Assembly: GCF_013376095.1 (NCBI RefSeq)
Contig: NZ_JAAMFN010000020.1
Span: 20,420-84,419, forward strand
From: Arthrobacter sp. SDTb3-6
GTDB lineage: Bacteria > Actinomycetota > Actinomycetes > Actinomycetales > Micrococcaceae
DNA: 64,000 nucleotides
Direction of reading: 5' to 3'
Below, piece after piece: positions 9,148 through 18,410 of the stretch (within the stretch, counting starts at the first letter, position 1; every line of letters starts with the position of its first letter). A program made the position numbers and the translations under genes. The notes below the pieces were generated by a model. That model saw nothing but the letters and a program-made list of their open reading frames with translations. It was not told the DNA's origin and did no database searches.

Positions 9148-10155
9148 GTGACGCTGACTCCCAACTCCGCTCCCGACGCCGCCCTGGTCATCACCGGGCT
9201 GGTCAAGGACGTTGGTCCCATCCCCGCCCTGGACGGGCGGATGAAGAGGATCATTTCCAATATTAGCCTGCAGGCCCGCTTTGGCGAGGTGACTGCGCTG
9301 CTTGGTGCCAACGGTGCCGGCAAGACCACCACCATCGAGTGTGCGCAGGGCCTGCAGAACCGCACCGCCGGCACCATCTCCCTGCTGGGCCAGGACCCGG
9401 AAAATGCCGGTGCCGCGCTCCGCGCCCGGGTGGGGGTGATGCTCCAGGACGGCGGCCTGCCACCGGCGGCCCGCCCCGTGGCGCTGCTGCGCCACGTGGC
9501 CAGGCTGTACAGCAACCCGCTGAGCGTGGATGCGCTCGTGGACAGGCTGGGGATTGCCGAATTTTCCGCCACCACCATCCGCAGGCTCTCCGGCGGCCAA
9601 AAGCAGCGGGTGGCCCTGGCCGCAAGCCTGCTGGGCAACCCCGAGGTCCTGTTCCTGGATGAGCCCAGCGCCGGCCTGGATCCGCAGTCCCGGCTGATGG
9701 TCTTTGAGCTCATCCGGGAACTGCGCGACGCCGGCAAGGCCATCGTGCTCACAACCCACCTGCTCGATGACGCCCAGCGGCTGGCCGACTACGTCTACAT
9801 TGTCAACCACGGCGAATCCGTCACCGAGGGCACCGTGCCGGAACTGCTGAGCCAGTCGACGGCGTCGCAATCGCAGCGCACCATGACCTTCGAAGCGGGA
9901 CCCGGGCTGGACACCTCGGCGCTGGCCCACGAACATGTGCACTGCGAGGAGACCCGGCCGGGCAGCTACCGGCTGGCCGGCGCGCTGGAACCGGCCGACC
10001 TGGCCCGCTTTGGCCAATGGTGTGCACGGCTGGGCGTCATGCCAACCTCGGTCCACCTGGCGTCACAGTCGCTGGAGGATGTGTTCCTGGCCATTGCCGC
10101 GTCGCGGGAACCTGCAACCGTGAAGCCGCACGCACTCAAGACGGAGATCCGATGA
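9148..10155 (+). CDS. ABC-2 exporter ATP-binding protein
   Basis: A 335-residue ABC ATPase with Walker A GANGAGKT (53-60), signature LSGGQKQR (147-154), Walker B VLFLDEPSAGLD and switch LTTHLLDDA. The last 100 residues form an extra C-terminal domain typical of drug or lipid efflux ATPases. The GTG start sits 6 bp after a -10 box. It overlaps the permease gene by ATGA. The pair lies upstream of ctaA, the position of Rv1458c-Rv1457c in M. tuberculosis, so a role linked to heme or the cell envelope is possible. The substrate is unknown. Confidence 0.88.
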   Translation: MTLTPNSAPDAALVITGLVKDVGPIPALDGRMKRIISNISLQARFGEVTALLGANGAGKTTTIECAQGLQNRTAGTISLLGQDPENAGAALRARVGVMLQDGGLPPAARPVALLRHVARLYSNPLSVDALVDRLGIAEFSATTIRRLSGGQKQRVALAASLLGNPEVLFLDEPSAGLDPQSRLMVFELIRELRDAGKAIVLTTHLLDDAQRLADYVYIVNHGESVTEGTVPELLSQSTASQSQRTMTFEAGPGLDTSALAHEHVHCEETRPGSYRLAGALEPADLARFGQWCARLGVMPTSVHLASQSLEDVFLAIAASREPATVKPHALKTEIR

Positions 10156-10922
10156 GCACCCTGTTCCACGACGCCCCCGCGGGGCTCCCGGCATCGCTCC
10201 CCCGCCGCGTGCTGAACCAGGGCCGGTACGAGGCCGCCGCCATGCTGCGCAACGGCGAGCAGCTGGTCCTGATGATCGTCATGCCACTGCTGGGCCTGGT
10301 TGCCCTGGCCGTGACCCCCATCCTCAACGGCATGGGTGATTCCCGGATCAACATCGCCACCCCCGGCATCCTGGCCCTGTGCGCCCTCTCCACGGCCTTC
10401 ACCGGACAGGGCATCGCCACCGGCTTCGACCGGCGCTACGGCGTGCTCCGCTTCCTCTCCACCACCCCGCTCGGCAAGGCCGGCCTCATCGCCGGCAAGG
10501 TCATTGCCGTCCTGGTGGCCCTCGCCATCCAGGTGGCCATCATCTCCACGGTGGCCGCGTTCATGGGCTGGCGGCCCTCGGCGGCCGGCGTCGCACTCGG
10601 CATTCCCCTGCTGATCCTCGGGGCCGCCACGTTTACGGCCCTGGGCCTGCTGATCGCCGGCACCGTCCGCCCCGAAGCCACCCTGGCGATCACGAACCTG
10701 GGCTGGATCCTGCTGGCCGCCCTGGGCGGCATTGTGCTGCCGGCGGCAAAGTTCTCCGCCACGATGGCCGGGATCGTGGCATGGCTGCCGTCCGGAGCCC
10801 TGGGCACCCTGATGCGGGCCGCGCTGCTGCAGGGCCGTATTGATGTTTTTTCAATTGTCATCCTGCTGGCCTGGGCCGTTGCCGGTTCCATCGCGGCAAT
10901 CAAATGGTTCAAGTGGAACTGA
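10152..10922 (+). CDS. ABC-2 type permease
   Basis: A 256-residue integral membrane protein with about six predicted hydrophobic segments, for example LVLMIVMPLLGLVALAV and IISTVAAF, and the ABC-2 family layout (cytosolic start, RFLSTTPLGKAGLIAGK between the second and third segments). The ATG overlaps the ATPase stop by 4 bp, and it is followed within a few bases by ctaA. It forms the membrane half of the exporter; the substrate cannot be inferred. Confidence 0.87.
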   Translation: MSTLFHDAPAGLPASLPRRVLNQGRYEAAAMLRNGEQLVLMIVMPLLGLVALAVTPILNGMGDSRINIATPGILALCALSTAFTGQGIATGFDRRYGVLRFLSTTPLGKAGLIAGKVIAVLVALAIQVAIISTVAAFMGWRPSAAGVALGIPLLILGAATFTALGLLIAGTVRPEATLAITNLGWILLAALGGIVLPAAKFSATMAGIVAWLPSGALGTLMRAALLQGRIDVFSIVILLAWAVAGSIAAIKWFKWN

Positions 10923-10927
10923 AAGTT

Positions 10928-11884
10928 GTGAATGAAGTGAGTCAAAACAACACGATCAAGTCCGTGGCGCGCAAGCTGCCCACGACAGTCACACCCGCGA
11001 TCCGGCGCCTCTCCGTGGGCCTGCTGATCGGCCAGGGCGTGCTGATCGTCTCCGGCGGGGTGGTGCGCCTGACCGGTTCCGGCCTGGGCTGCCCCACGTG
11101 GCCGAACTGCACGCCCGGATCGCTCACCAACACCCCTGCGATGGGCATCCACGGCGTCATTGAGTTCACCAACCGCACGCTGACGTTTGCGCTGGCCGCC
11201 GTGGCACTGGCCCTGGTCGTGGTGCTGTGGAACCTTCGCAAGGAACGCAAGGACCTGTTCTGGCTGACCTTCTCGCTGCTGGCCAGCATCCCTGTCCAGG
11301 CGGTCATTGGCGGGATCACCGTGCTGTCCGGGCTCAACCCCTACGTGGTGAGCCTGCACTTCCTGGTCTCGGCGGCCCTGGTGGTGTTCACCATGCTGCT
11401 GGTCAACCGTGCCTATGGCCGTGCGGGCCGGACTGCGCCTCCCGCGGCACTGCGTCCGCGGAAGACCATCCGCCAGCTCAGCGTTGTTGCAGCCGTGTGC
11501 ACCTACCTGGCCGTCATCCTCGGCACCCTGGTGACCGGCACCGGCCCCCATTCCGGGGACGCCACATCCCCGCGCACCAACCTCGACGGCTACCTCGTCA
11601 CCCGCATCCACGTGCTGCCGGTGTACGTCCTCGTGGCGGTTTCGGTGTTGCTCATGGTGCTGCTGTGGCGCCGCGGACGCGGTGACATCTTGCGCAACGC
11701 GGCCATCCTGCTCATCGTCAGCGTGGTCTACCAGGGCGCCATCGGCTACTGGCAGTACTTCACCGGCGTGCCCATCTTCCTGGTCGGGCTGCACATGGTG
11801 GGGGCCTCCCTGCTGCTGGCCACCGGCACCAACATCGTGGACCTGGCACTGCGCCGCGGCAAGGATCCCGTCCGGTCCGCGTAA
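10928..11884 (+). CDS. ctaA: Heme A synthase CtaA (COX15-like)
   Basis: A protein of about 318 residues with eight predicted membrane segments that oxidises heme O to heme A for cytochrome aa3 oxidase. Four conserved His candidates are visible in GIHGVIEF, SLHFLV, RIHVLPV and GLHMVG. The first outer loop has a Cys pair (GCPTWPNC), as in Bacillus-type CtaA. The start is uncertain: GTG at 10928 (5 bp after the permease stop) is chosen, but ATG 10904 and GTG 10937 are in frame. Its partner ctaB lies convergently downstream. Confidence 0.9.
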   Translation: MNEVSQNNTIKSVARKLPTTVTPAIRRLSVGLLIGQGVLIVSGGVVRLTGSGLGCPTWPNCTPGSLTNTPAMGIHGVIEFTNRTLTFALAAVALALVVVLWNLRKERKDLFWLTFSLLASIPVQAVIGGITVLSGLNPYVVSLHFLVSAALVVFTMLLVNRAYGRAGRTAPPAALRPRKTIRQLSVVAAVCTYLAVILGTLVTGTGPHSGDATSPRTNLDGYLVTRIHVLPVYVLVAVSVLLMVLLWRRGRGDILRNAAILLIVSVVYQGAIGYWQYFTGVPIFLVGLHMVGASLLLATGTNIVDLALRRGKDPVRSA

Positions 11885-11903
11885 CGGCACCAGCCGTTGA
11901 ATA

Positions 11904-11944
11904 ACGCAGCAGGCCCCGCACCAAAGGTGCGGGGCCTGCTGCGT
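11904..11944 (+). terminator. Terminator after ctaA
   Basis: Arms 11904-11922 and 11926-11944 pair perfectly over 19 bp around an AAA loop, 19 bp after the ctaA stop. It lacks a U-run but is very stable, like many actinobacterial terminators. Confidence 0.75.
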
Positions 11945-11989
11945 CCTGGGAGTCGCCGCCTGCGTCCACGGGAGCCCACTACAGCAAAA

Positions 11990-12018
11990 CGGCACCCGTC
12001 CGCATGCGGTGGGTGCCG
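11990..12018 (-). terminator. Terminator after ctaB
   Basis: On the minus strand an 8-bp stem (arms 11990-11997 and 12011-12018), with an inner self-complementary core, is followed by GTTTTGC. It is 45 bp downstream of the ctaB stop and stands back to back with the ctaA terminator. Confidence 0.65.
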
Positions 12019-12063
12019 CCGTCGATCAACAAGGACCGTGCCTCACGTGCCTCGCAGGAGAGG

Positions 12064-13047
12064 CTAGCCCATCAGGGCCCGGCCCACGAAGGGGTCCACG
12101 GCCAGGGACAGGAACACCAGCGTCAGGTAGGTGATCGAGGCGTGGAAGACCTTCATGGCGTTCTTCTTCGTGACCAGGTCCTTCTTGGAATTGTTGTACA
12201 GCGTGTGGGCCTCAACGAGGAACCACGCGCCCGCGGCCACGGTCACCACGGTGTACACGATCCCGGCACCGCCCAGGGGCACCATGAGCAGCGAGCAGGC
12301 CACCATCGCCCACGTGTAAAGGACCACCTGCACGGCCACGGTGCGGGAACCGGCCACGGCGCCCAGCATGGGGACGTTGACGGCGTTGTAGTCGTCGCTG
12401 TAGCGCATGGACAGCGGCCAGTAGTGCGGCGGCGTCCAGAGGAAGATGATCATGAACAGGATCACGGCCGGCCACTGGACGGTGTCCGTGACGGCGGACC
12501 AGGCGATGAGCACCGGCATGCAGCCGGCCGCCCCGCCCCAGACGATGTTCTGCGTGGTGCGGCGCTTGAGGACCAGCGAGTAGACCACCACGTACAGGAA
12601 GATGGCGCCGATGCCCAGGACGCCCGTCAGCGGGTTGATGCTCCACAGCAGGCCCACGGCCAGGACGGTCAGGATCCAGGAAAAGACAAGTGCCTCACGC
12701 GGGGTGATGACGCCGGTGACCAGCGGCCGCTTTGACGTGCGGTGCATCACCTTGTCGATGTCGCGGTCAATGTAACAATTGAAGGCCCCCGATGCGCCGG
12801 CGGCCAACGCGCCGCCGACCATGGTGGCGACCATGAGCCACACGCCGGGAAGACCGCCCCGGCCGGAATACCCCTGGGCGAAGAACATCGTGGGGAGCGT
12901 GGTGACCAACAACAGTTCCACCACCCGCGGCTTGGTCAGGGCCAGGTACCCCTTGGCTTTGGCCGAAAATCCCAACCGTGCACGGGGTGCTTCCGGTGAA
13001 GTTCCAGCGATCGGGGCATGCGTTGCACTCACGTGTAATGTCACCAT
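12064..13047 (-). CDS. ctaB: Heme O synthase (protoheme IX farnesyltransferase) CtaB
   Basis: A 327-residue UbiA-family prenyltransferase that adds a farnesyl group to protoheme to make heme O, the substrate of CtaA. The prenyl-diphosphate-binding motif is [15 protein letters not shown] and the second polar loop is [14 protein letters not shown]. About nine membrane segments follow a hydrophilic leader of about 30 residues. The start is an ATG. It is transcribed toward ctaA; the two products act in sequence though the genes are on opposite strands. Confidence 0.95.
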   Translation of the reverse strand: MVTLHVSATHAPIAGTSPEAPRARLGFSAKAKGYLALTKPRVVELLLVTTLPTMFFAQGYSGRGGLPGVWLMVATMVGGALAAGASGAFNCYIDRDIDKVMHRTSKRPLVTGVITPREALVFSWILTVLAVGLLWSINPLTGVLGIGAIFLYVVVYSLVLKRRTTQNIVWGGAAGCMPVLIAWSAVTDTVQWPAVILFMIIFLWTPPHYWPLSMRYSDDYNAVNVPMLGAVAGSRTVAVQVVLYTWAMVACSLLMVPLGGAGIVYTVVTVAAGAWFLVEAHTLYNNSKKDLVTKKNAMKVFHASITYLTLVFLSLAVDPFVGRALMG

Positions 13048-13434
13048 GTTCTAGTCGGTCGTTCTCATTCATTCTCCATGGCCCGCACGCCGCGCAGCCG
13101 GTGCACCGCACCAGCCGGACAACAGGGCCATGCCGGGCCAAGCCTCTAAATATCATAGCTGGCCGCACGTGAAAAGGCGTGAACGCGCATATGTCAAGTC
13201 TTTACGGGAATTTGACGGAAATTAGATCAAATGCCCTGCCGCCACCGGCTTTGTGAATTCCGGGGGCCTCCCTGGTTTGGCCCATGGCGGCACCCGTGGC
13301 ACTAAGCTGAAGACAGATCAACGTTTCAACGCTGGACAGTGCGCAGTACCCGATGGCGGACGAGTTCACCCCCGCAGGCCATCCGTGTGCCCGGCACTTG
13401 TTTCATGCACGCACCCAACGAGAGGGAACTGTCA
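13048..13434. other. Intergenic region between divergent ctaB and tkt
   Basis: A 387-bp gap without a credible gene. The stretch 13145-13240 is unusually AT-rich. It contains a minus-strand TATGAT (13157-13152) that could be the ctaB -10. On the plus strand TAAGCT (13303-13308) is a candidate tkt -10, which would give a leader of about 120 nt. I cannot assign clear -35 boxes. Confidence 0.5.
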
Positions 13435-15561
13435 GTGTCACATCCTGAAACAGCAACATTTACGTGGACCGAAGCAGATGCGAAGGCAGTGGACACCGTC
13501 CGTGTCCTGGCCGCGGACGCCGTTGAGAAGGTGGGCAACGGGCACCCCGGAACCGCCATGTCCCTGGCCCCGGCCGCCTACCTCCTGTTCCAGAAGGTCA
13601 TGCGCCACGACCCGAAGGACCCCGACTGGATCGGCCGCGACCGCTTCATCCTCTCCCCCGGCCACACCTCCCTGACCCTGTACATCCAGCTCTTCCTCTC
13701 CGGCTACGGCCTGGAACTAAAGGACTTGGAAGCACTGCGCACCTGGGGCTCCCTGACCCCGGGCCACCCCGAGTACAAGCACACCAAGGGTGTGGAAATC
13801 ACCACCGGCCCGCTCGGCCAGGGCCTGGCCTCCGCCGTCGGCTTCGCCTACTCCCAGCGCCGCATGCGCGGGCTCATGGACCCCGACGCCGCCCCCGGCA
13901 CCAGCCCGTTCGACCACACGGTGTGGGTCATCGCCTCCGACGGCGACCTCCAGGAAGGCGTCACCAGCGAGGCCTCCTCGCTGGCCGGCCACCAGGAGCT
14001 GGGCAACATGGTCGTCATCTACGACTCCAACCACATCTCCATTGAGGACGACACCAACATCGCCTTCTCCGAAGACGTGCTCAAGCGCTACGAGTCCTAC
14101 GGCTGGCACATCCAGCGCGTCGACTGGACCAAAACCGGAGAATACGTTGAGGACGTGGCGGAACTGAACGCCGCCCTCGAAACCGCCAAGGCCGAGACCA
14201 CCAAACCGTCCATCATCCTGCTGCGCACCATCATTGGCTACCCCTCGCCGAAGAAGCAGAACACCGGCGCCATCCACGGCTCCGCCCTGGGCGGCGGCGA
14301 AGTCGCCGCGCTGAAGGTGGAACTTGGTTTCGATCCGGAGAAGCACTTCGACGTCGATCCGGCCATCCTCGCCCACGCCCGCCAGGTCGCCGACCGCGGC
14401 GCCGCGGCACACCAGGAATGGAGTGCCGGCTTCGAGGCCTGGAAGGCCGCCAACCCCGAGAATGCGGCCCTGTTGGAGCGCATTGAAAAGAAGGAGCTCC
14501 CGGCAGGCTGGGAGAAGAACCTGCCGGTGTTTGAGGCCGGCAAGGACGTCTCCACCCGCGTGGCCTCCGGCAAGGTCATCAACGGCGTCGCCGGAGTCCT
14601 CCCCGAGCTGTGGGGCGGCTCCTGCGACCTCGCCGGTTCCAACAACACGACCATCGAGGGTGCCGGCTCCTTTGTCCCGACGTCCAAGCAGACCGACACC
14701 TGGTCCGGCGGCCCCTACGGCCGGGTGCTGCACTTCGGCATCCGCGAGCATGCCGCGGCGTCGATCGTCAACGGCATCCACCTGGGCGGGCCCACCCGGG
14801 CGTTCTCCGGCACGTTCCTGATCTTCAGCGACTACCAGCGCCCGGCCATCCGCCTCTCCGCCCTCATGGGCGTCCCCTCGGTCTACGTCTGGACGCACGA
14901 CTCCATCGGCCTGGGCGAGGACGGCCCCACCCACCAGCCGGTGGAACAGCTCGCCACCCTGCGCGCCATCCCGGGTCTGGACGTGGTCCGCCCCGGCGAC
15001 GCCAACGAGGTCGCCGCAGGCTGGGCGAAGATCCTGGAAACCACGGACCACCCGGCCGGCATCGTGCTCACCCGCCAGAACATCCCCACCTACGCCCGCG
15101 GTGACGGCGCTGCCACGGCCACGGAGTTCGGCTCCGCCGCCGGGGTTGCCCAGGGCGGCTACGTGCTGGCCGAGGCCGTGCGTGACGGCGCCGTCGCCAC
15201 CCCCGACGTGCTGCTGATCGCCACCGGTTCCGAGGTGCAGCTGGCCGTGGAGGCCCGCGAGGCGCTGGCCGCCGACGGCATTGCCGCCCGGGTCATCTCG
15301 ATGCCGTGCGTCGAGTGGTTCCACGCCCAGCCGGCCGACTACCGCGAGTCGGTGCTCCCGGCAGCCGTCAAGGCCCGCGTCTCCGTCGAGGCCGGCCTGG
15401 CCCTGGGCTGGCGCGAGTTCGTCGGCGACGCCGGCCGCTCCATCTCCCTGGAGCACTTCGGCGCCTCCGCCGACTACAAGCGCCTGTTCCAGGAGTTCGG
15501 CATCACCGCCGCGGCTGTCACGGCCGCAGCCAAGGACTCGCTGGCCGCCGCCGGGGCCTGA
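13435..15561 (+). CDS. tkt: Transketolase
   Basis: A 708-residue transketolase moving two-carbon units between sugar phosphates with thiamine diphosphate. Visible are GNGHPGT (His37), the Mg/ThDP motif starting SDGD (168-171) in SDGDLQEG, and the catalytic Glu438 in FGIREHAA. The GTG at 13435 is chosen because AGAGGGAA lies about 7 nt upstream and the family begins just before this point; in-frame ATGs at 13339 and 13405 would add an unconserved leader. First gene of the tkt-tal-pgi-zwf-opcA-pgl operon. Confidence 0.95.
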   Translation: MSHPETATFTWTEADAKAVDTVRVLAADAVEKVGNGHPGTAMSLAPAAYLLFQKVMRHDPKDPDWIGRDRFILSPGHTSLTLYIQLFLSGYGLELKDLEALRTWGSLTPGHPEYKHTKGVEITTGPLGQGLASAVGFAYSQRRMRGLMDPDAAPGTSPFDHTVWVIASDGDLQEGVTSEASSLAGHQELGNMVVIYDSNHISIEDDTNIAFSEDVLKRYESYGWHIQRVDWTKTGEYVEDVAELNAALETAKAETTKPSIILLRTIIGYPSPKKQNTGAIHGSALGGGEVAALKVELGFDPEKHFDVDPAILAHARQVADRGAAAHQEWSAGFEAWKAANPENAALLERIEKKELPAGWEKNLPVFEAGKDVSTRVASGKVINGVAGVLPELWGGSCDLAGSNNTTIEGAGSFVPTSKQTDTWSGGPYGRVLHFGIREHAAASIVNGIHLGGPTRAFSGTFLIFSDYQRPAIRLSALMGVPSVYVWTHDSIGLGEDGPTHQPVEQLATLRAIPGLDVVRPGDANEVAAGWAKILETTDHPAGIVLTRQNIPTYARGDGAATATEFGSAAGVAQGGYVLAEAVRDGAVATPDVLLIATGSEVQLAVEAREALAADGIAARVISMPCVEWFHAQPADYRESVLPAAVKARVSVEAGLALGWREFVGDAGRSISLEHFGASADYKRLFQEFGITAAAVTAAAKDSLAAAGA

Positions 15562-15632
15562 TCCCGGAACCGCAGCGCCGGTCCCGCGCCGGCTCCCACC
15601 CATCCATTTTTTGCAGGAAGAAGCACCAAGCC

Positions 15633-16754
15633 ATGACCAACGCATCACCCACTGCCCAGCTTTCCGCCGCCGGAGTGTCCATCTGGCTCGACGACCTGTC
15701 CCGCACCCGCCTGACCACCGGCACGCTGCAAAAGCTCATCGAGGAAAAGAACGTGGTCGGCGTCACCACCAACCCCAGCATCTTTGAGGCCGCCATCACC
15801 AAGAGCGACGCCTACAAGACGGAGCTGAAGGACTTCTCCGCCAAGGGCGTCCACGCCGAGGCAGCCGTCTTTGAGATGACGACGGCGGACGTAGCGGCCG
15901 GCTGCGACCTGTTCGCCGGCGTGGCCGAGGCCACCCACGGCGTTGACGGCCGCGTTTCCATCGAAGTCGATCCCCGCAAGGCCTGGGACACGGAAGGCAC
16001 CATCGCCGAGGCCAAGCGCCTGTACGCCAAGGTCAACAAGAAGAACGTCTACATCAAGATCCCGGCCACGGTCGAGGGCCTGGCAGCCATCACGGCGACC
16101 CTCGCCGAGGGCATCAGCGTCAACGTCACGCTGATCTTCTCCCTGGAGCGCTACCGCGCTGTGATGAACGCCTTCCTCAGCGGCCTTGAGCAGGCCAAGG
16201 CCAACGGCCACCAGCTGGCCGACATCCACTCCGTGGCTTCCTTCTTCGTTTCCCGCGTGGACACCGAAATCGACAAGCGCCTGGACGCGCTGGGCACCGA
16301 CGAGGCCAAGGGCCTGAAGGGGAAGGCCGGCCTGGCCAATGCCCGCCTCGCCTACCAGGCCTTCGAGGAGGTCTTCTCCTCCGAGCGGTGGGCACTGCTG
16401 GCCGACGCCGGGGCCCTCCCCCAGCGCCCCCTGTGGGCCTCCACGGGCGTCAAGGACCCGGCCTACCCGGACACCCTGTACGTCACGGGCCTGGTTGCCA
16501 AGGACGTGGTGAACACCATGCCGGAGAAGACCCTCGACGCCACCTTCGACCACGGCGTAATCACCGGCGACACCGTCACCGGCACCTACGAGGAGTCCAA
16601 CGCGCTGCTCAACCAGCTCGAAGGCCTGGGCATCTCCTACAACGACGTCGTGGGGCTGCTTGAAACCGAGGGCCTGGACAAGTTCGTCGCCAGCTGGAAG
16701 GACCTGCTCAACCACGTCCAGGACGCCCTGGACGCCGCAGGCAAGGAGGCCTAG
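15633..16754 (+). CDS. tal: Transaldolase
   Basis: A 373-residue transaldolase of the long actinobacterial/cyanobacterial type, transferring dihydroxyacetone units in the non-oxidative pentose phosphate pathway. The Schiff-base Lys142 lies in [11 protein letters not shown]. The N-terminal [12 protein letters not shown] and [14 protein letters not shown] are typical. A GCAGGAAGAAG ribosome binding site precedes the ATG. Pgi starts 2 bp after its stop; in some bacteria these two enzymes are fused. Confidence 0.95.
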   Translation: MTNASPTAQLSAAGVSIWLDDLSRTRLTTGTLQKLIEEKNVVGVTTNPSIFEAAITKSDAYKTELKDFSAKGVHAEAAVFEMTTADVAAGCDLFAGVAEATHGVDGRVSIEVDPRKAWDTEGTIAEAKRLYAKVNKKNVYIKIPATVEGLAAITATLAEGISVNVTLIFSLERYRAVMNAFLSGLEQAKANGHQLADIHSVASFFVSRVDTEIDKRLDALGTDEAKGLKGKAGLANARLAYQAFEEVFSSERWALLADAGALPQRPLWASTGVKDPAYPDTLYVTGLVAKDVVNTMPEKTLDATFDHGVITGDTVTGTYEESNALLNQLEGLGISYNDVVGLLETEGLDKFVASWKDLLNHVQDALDAAGKEA

Positions 16755-16756
16755 CC

Positions 16757-18394
16757 ATGACCTCCCTGGCATTCGCCGCGACAGGCGCCGCACAGGCCGC
16801 CGGAACCATCCACCTGGAATCACTCGTCGCCGACAAGGTCGCCTCCAAGATCTTCGCCAAGGACGCCACGCTGTGGGGGCCGGACGCCGAATCCGAGTCC
16901 GCCAAACGGCTGGGCTGGGTGGAGACCCCCGAGGTCTCGGCACCGCTCGTCGCCGAGATCAACGCCCTCCGCGACGCCTTCGCGGCCGAGGGCATCAGCC
17001 ACATCGTGCTCTGCGGCATGGGCGGCTCCTCGCTGGCCCCGGAAGTCATCACGGCCACCGCCGGCGTTGAGCTCACCGTGCTGGACAGCACCGAGCCGGG
17101 CCAGGTGCGTGCCGCCGTGCAGGACCGCCTCGCACAGACCGCCATCGTGGTCTCCTCCAAGTCCGGCTCCACCCTGGAGACGGACTCCCAGCGGCGCATC
17201 TTCGAGCAGGAGTTCACCGCCGCGGGCATCGACGCCAGGCAGCGCATCGTCATCGTCACCGACCCCGGCTCCCCGCTGGACAAGTCGGCCCGCGAGGCCG
17301 GCTACCGCAAGGTCTTCAACGCGGACCCCAACGTGGGCGGGCGCTATTCCGGCCTGACCGCGTTCGGGCTCGTTCCCTCCGGCCTGGCCGGCGTGGACGT
17401 GCAGGCGCTGCTTGACTCCGCTGAGGAGGCCGCCGAGATCCTGCGCGATGACGACGCCGACAACATCGGACTGCGCCTCGGCGCAGCCCTGGGCGGCACC
17501 ACCCCGCTGCGCAACAAGGTGGTCATCGTCGACGAAGGCTCCGGAATCGTGGGCTTCGCCGACTGGGCCGAACAGCTCATTGCCGAATCCACCGGCAAGC
17601 TGGGCACCGGGCTGCTGCCCGTCGTGGCCGATCCGGCCTCGCCCGAGGTCACCGAAGGCCTCGCCGATGTCCTGGTGGTCCGGCTGGTGGCCGGGGATGC
17701 CGACGTCGAACTTCGGAACAATGAAGTGTCCATCGCCGGTGACCTCGGCGCGCAGATGATGGTGTGGGAATTCGCCACGGCCGTGGCCGGGCGCCTGCTG
17801 GGCATCAACCCCTTCGACCAGCCGGACGTGGAGGCCGCCAAGGCCGCTGCCCGCGGGCTGCTCGACGCCACGCCGCAGCCCACGCCGGCCCTGTTCACCG
17901 ACGGTGCCATTGAGGTCCGCACGGCCAACGCCGACGCCGGCTGGCTGGCCGGTGCCTCGACCGTGGCCGGGGCGTTGTCCGCCCTGGCCGGGGCACTGCC
18001 GGCCGACGGCTACCTCAGCGTCCAGGCCTACCTGGACCGGCCCGCCAACGCGCCGCTGGCCGGAATCCGCGACGAACTGGCGGCCGCGACCGCCCGCCCC
18101 GTCACGTTCGGCTGGGGCCCGCGCTTCCTGCACTCCACCGGACAGTTCCACAAGGGCGGCCCGGCCATCGGCGTCTTCCTGCAGGTGACCGGAGCTGCTG
18201 CACAGGACCTGGCCATTCCGGACCGCCCGTTCACCTTTGGCCAGCTGATCGCAGCCCAGGCCGCCGGCGACGCCGGGGTCCTGGCCGACCACGGCCGCCC
18301 CGTGCTGCGCCTGCACCTGACGGACGTCGCCACCGGTGTTGAACAACTGAAAACTGCTGTGGCAGCCCTTGCCGGCCGCCGCACCGACGCATAA
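16757..18394 (+). CDS. pgi: Glucose-6-phosphate isomerase
   Basis: A 545-residue isomerase with two SIS sugar-phosphate folds, interconverting glucose 6-phosphate and fructose 6-phosphate. Motifs seen are LCGMGGSSLAPEV (about 86-98) and SSKSGSTLET for phosphate binding, and FLHSTGQFHKGGP near the C-terminus. This is the form found next to, or fused with, transaldolase. The 2-bp gap from tal implies translational coupling. Its product level sets flow between glycolysis and the following zwf reaction. Confidence 0.92.
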   Translation: MTSLAFAATGAAQAAGTIHLESLVADKVASKIFAKDATLWGPDAESESAKRLGWVETPEVSAPLVAEINALRDAFAAEGISHIVLCGMGGSSLAPEVITATAGVELTVLDSTEPGQVRAAVQDRLAQTAIVVSSKSGSTLETDSQRRIFEQEFTAAGIDARQRIVIVTDPGSPLDKSAREAGYRKVFNADPNVGGRYSGLTAFGLVPSGLAGVDVQALLDSAEEAAEILRDDDADNIGLRLGAALGGTTPLRNKVVIVDEGSGIVGFADWAEQLIAESTGKLGTGLLPVVADPASPEVTEGLADVLVVRLVAGDADVELRNNEVSIAGDLGAQMMVWEFATAVAGRLLGINPFDQPDVEAAKAAARGLLDATPQPTPALFTDGAIEVRTANADAGWLAGASTVAGALSALAGALPADGYLSVQAYLDRPANAPLAGIRDELAAATARPVTFGWGPRFLHSTGQFHKGGPAIGVFLQVTGAAAQDLAIPDRPFTFGQLIAAQAAGDAGVLADHGRPVLRLHLTDVATGVEQLKTAVAALAGRRTDA

Positions 18395-18410
18395 GGCCGA
18401 GCCACCCCAC

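Noticed and set aside
13339..13434. Upstream ATG codons as the tkt start
   Set aside because: The added 10-32 residues match nothing in the family and lack a ribosome binding site; GTG 13435 has AGAGGGAA.
15562..15632. A terminator between tkt and tal
   Set aside because: A weak GCCGG/CCGGC stem is followed by T6, but the T-run is about 13 nt away and overlaps the tal ribosome-binding region; co-transcription is more likely.
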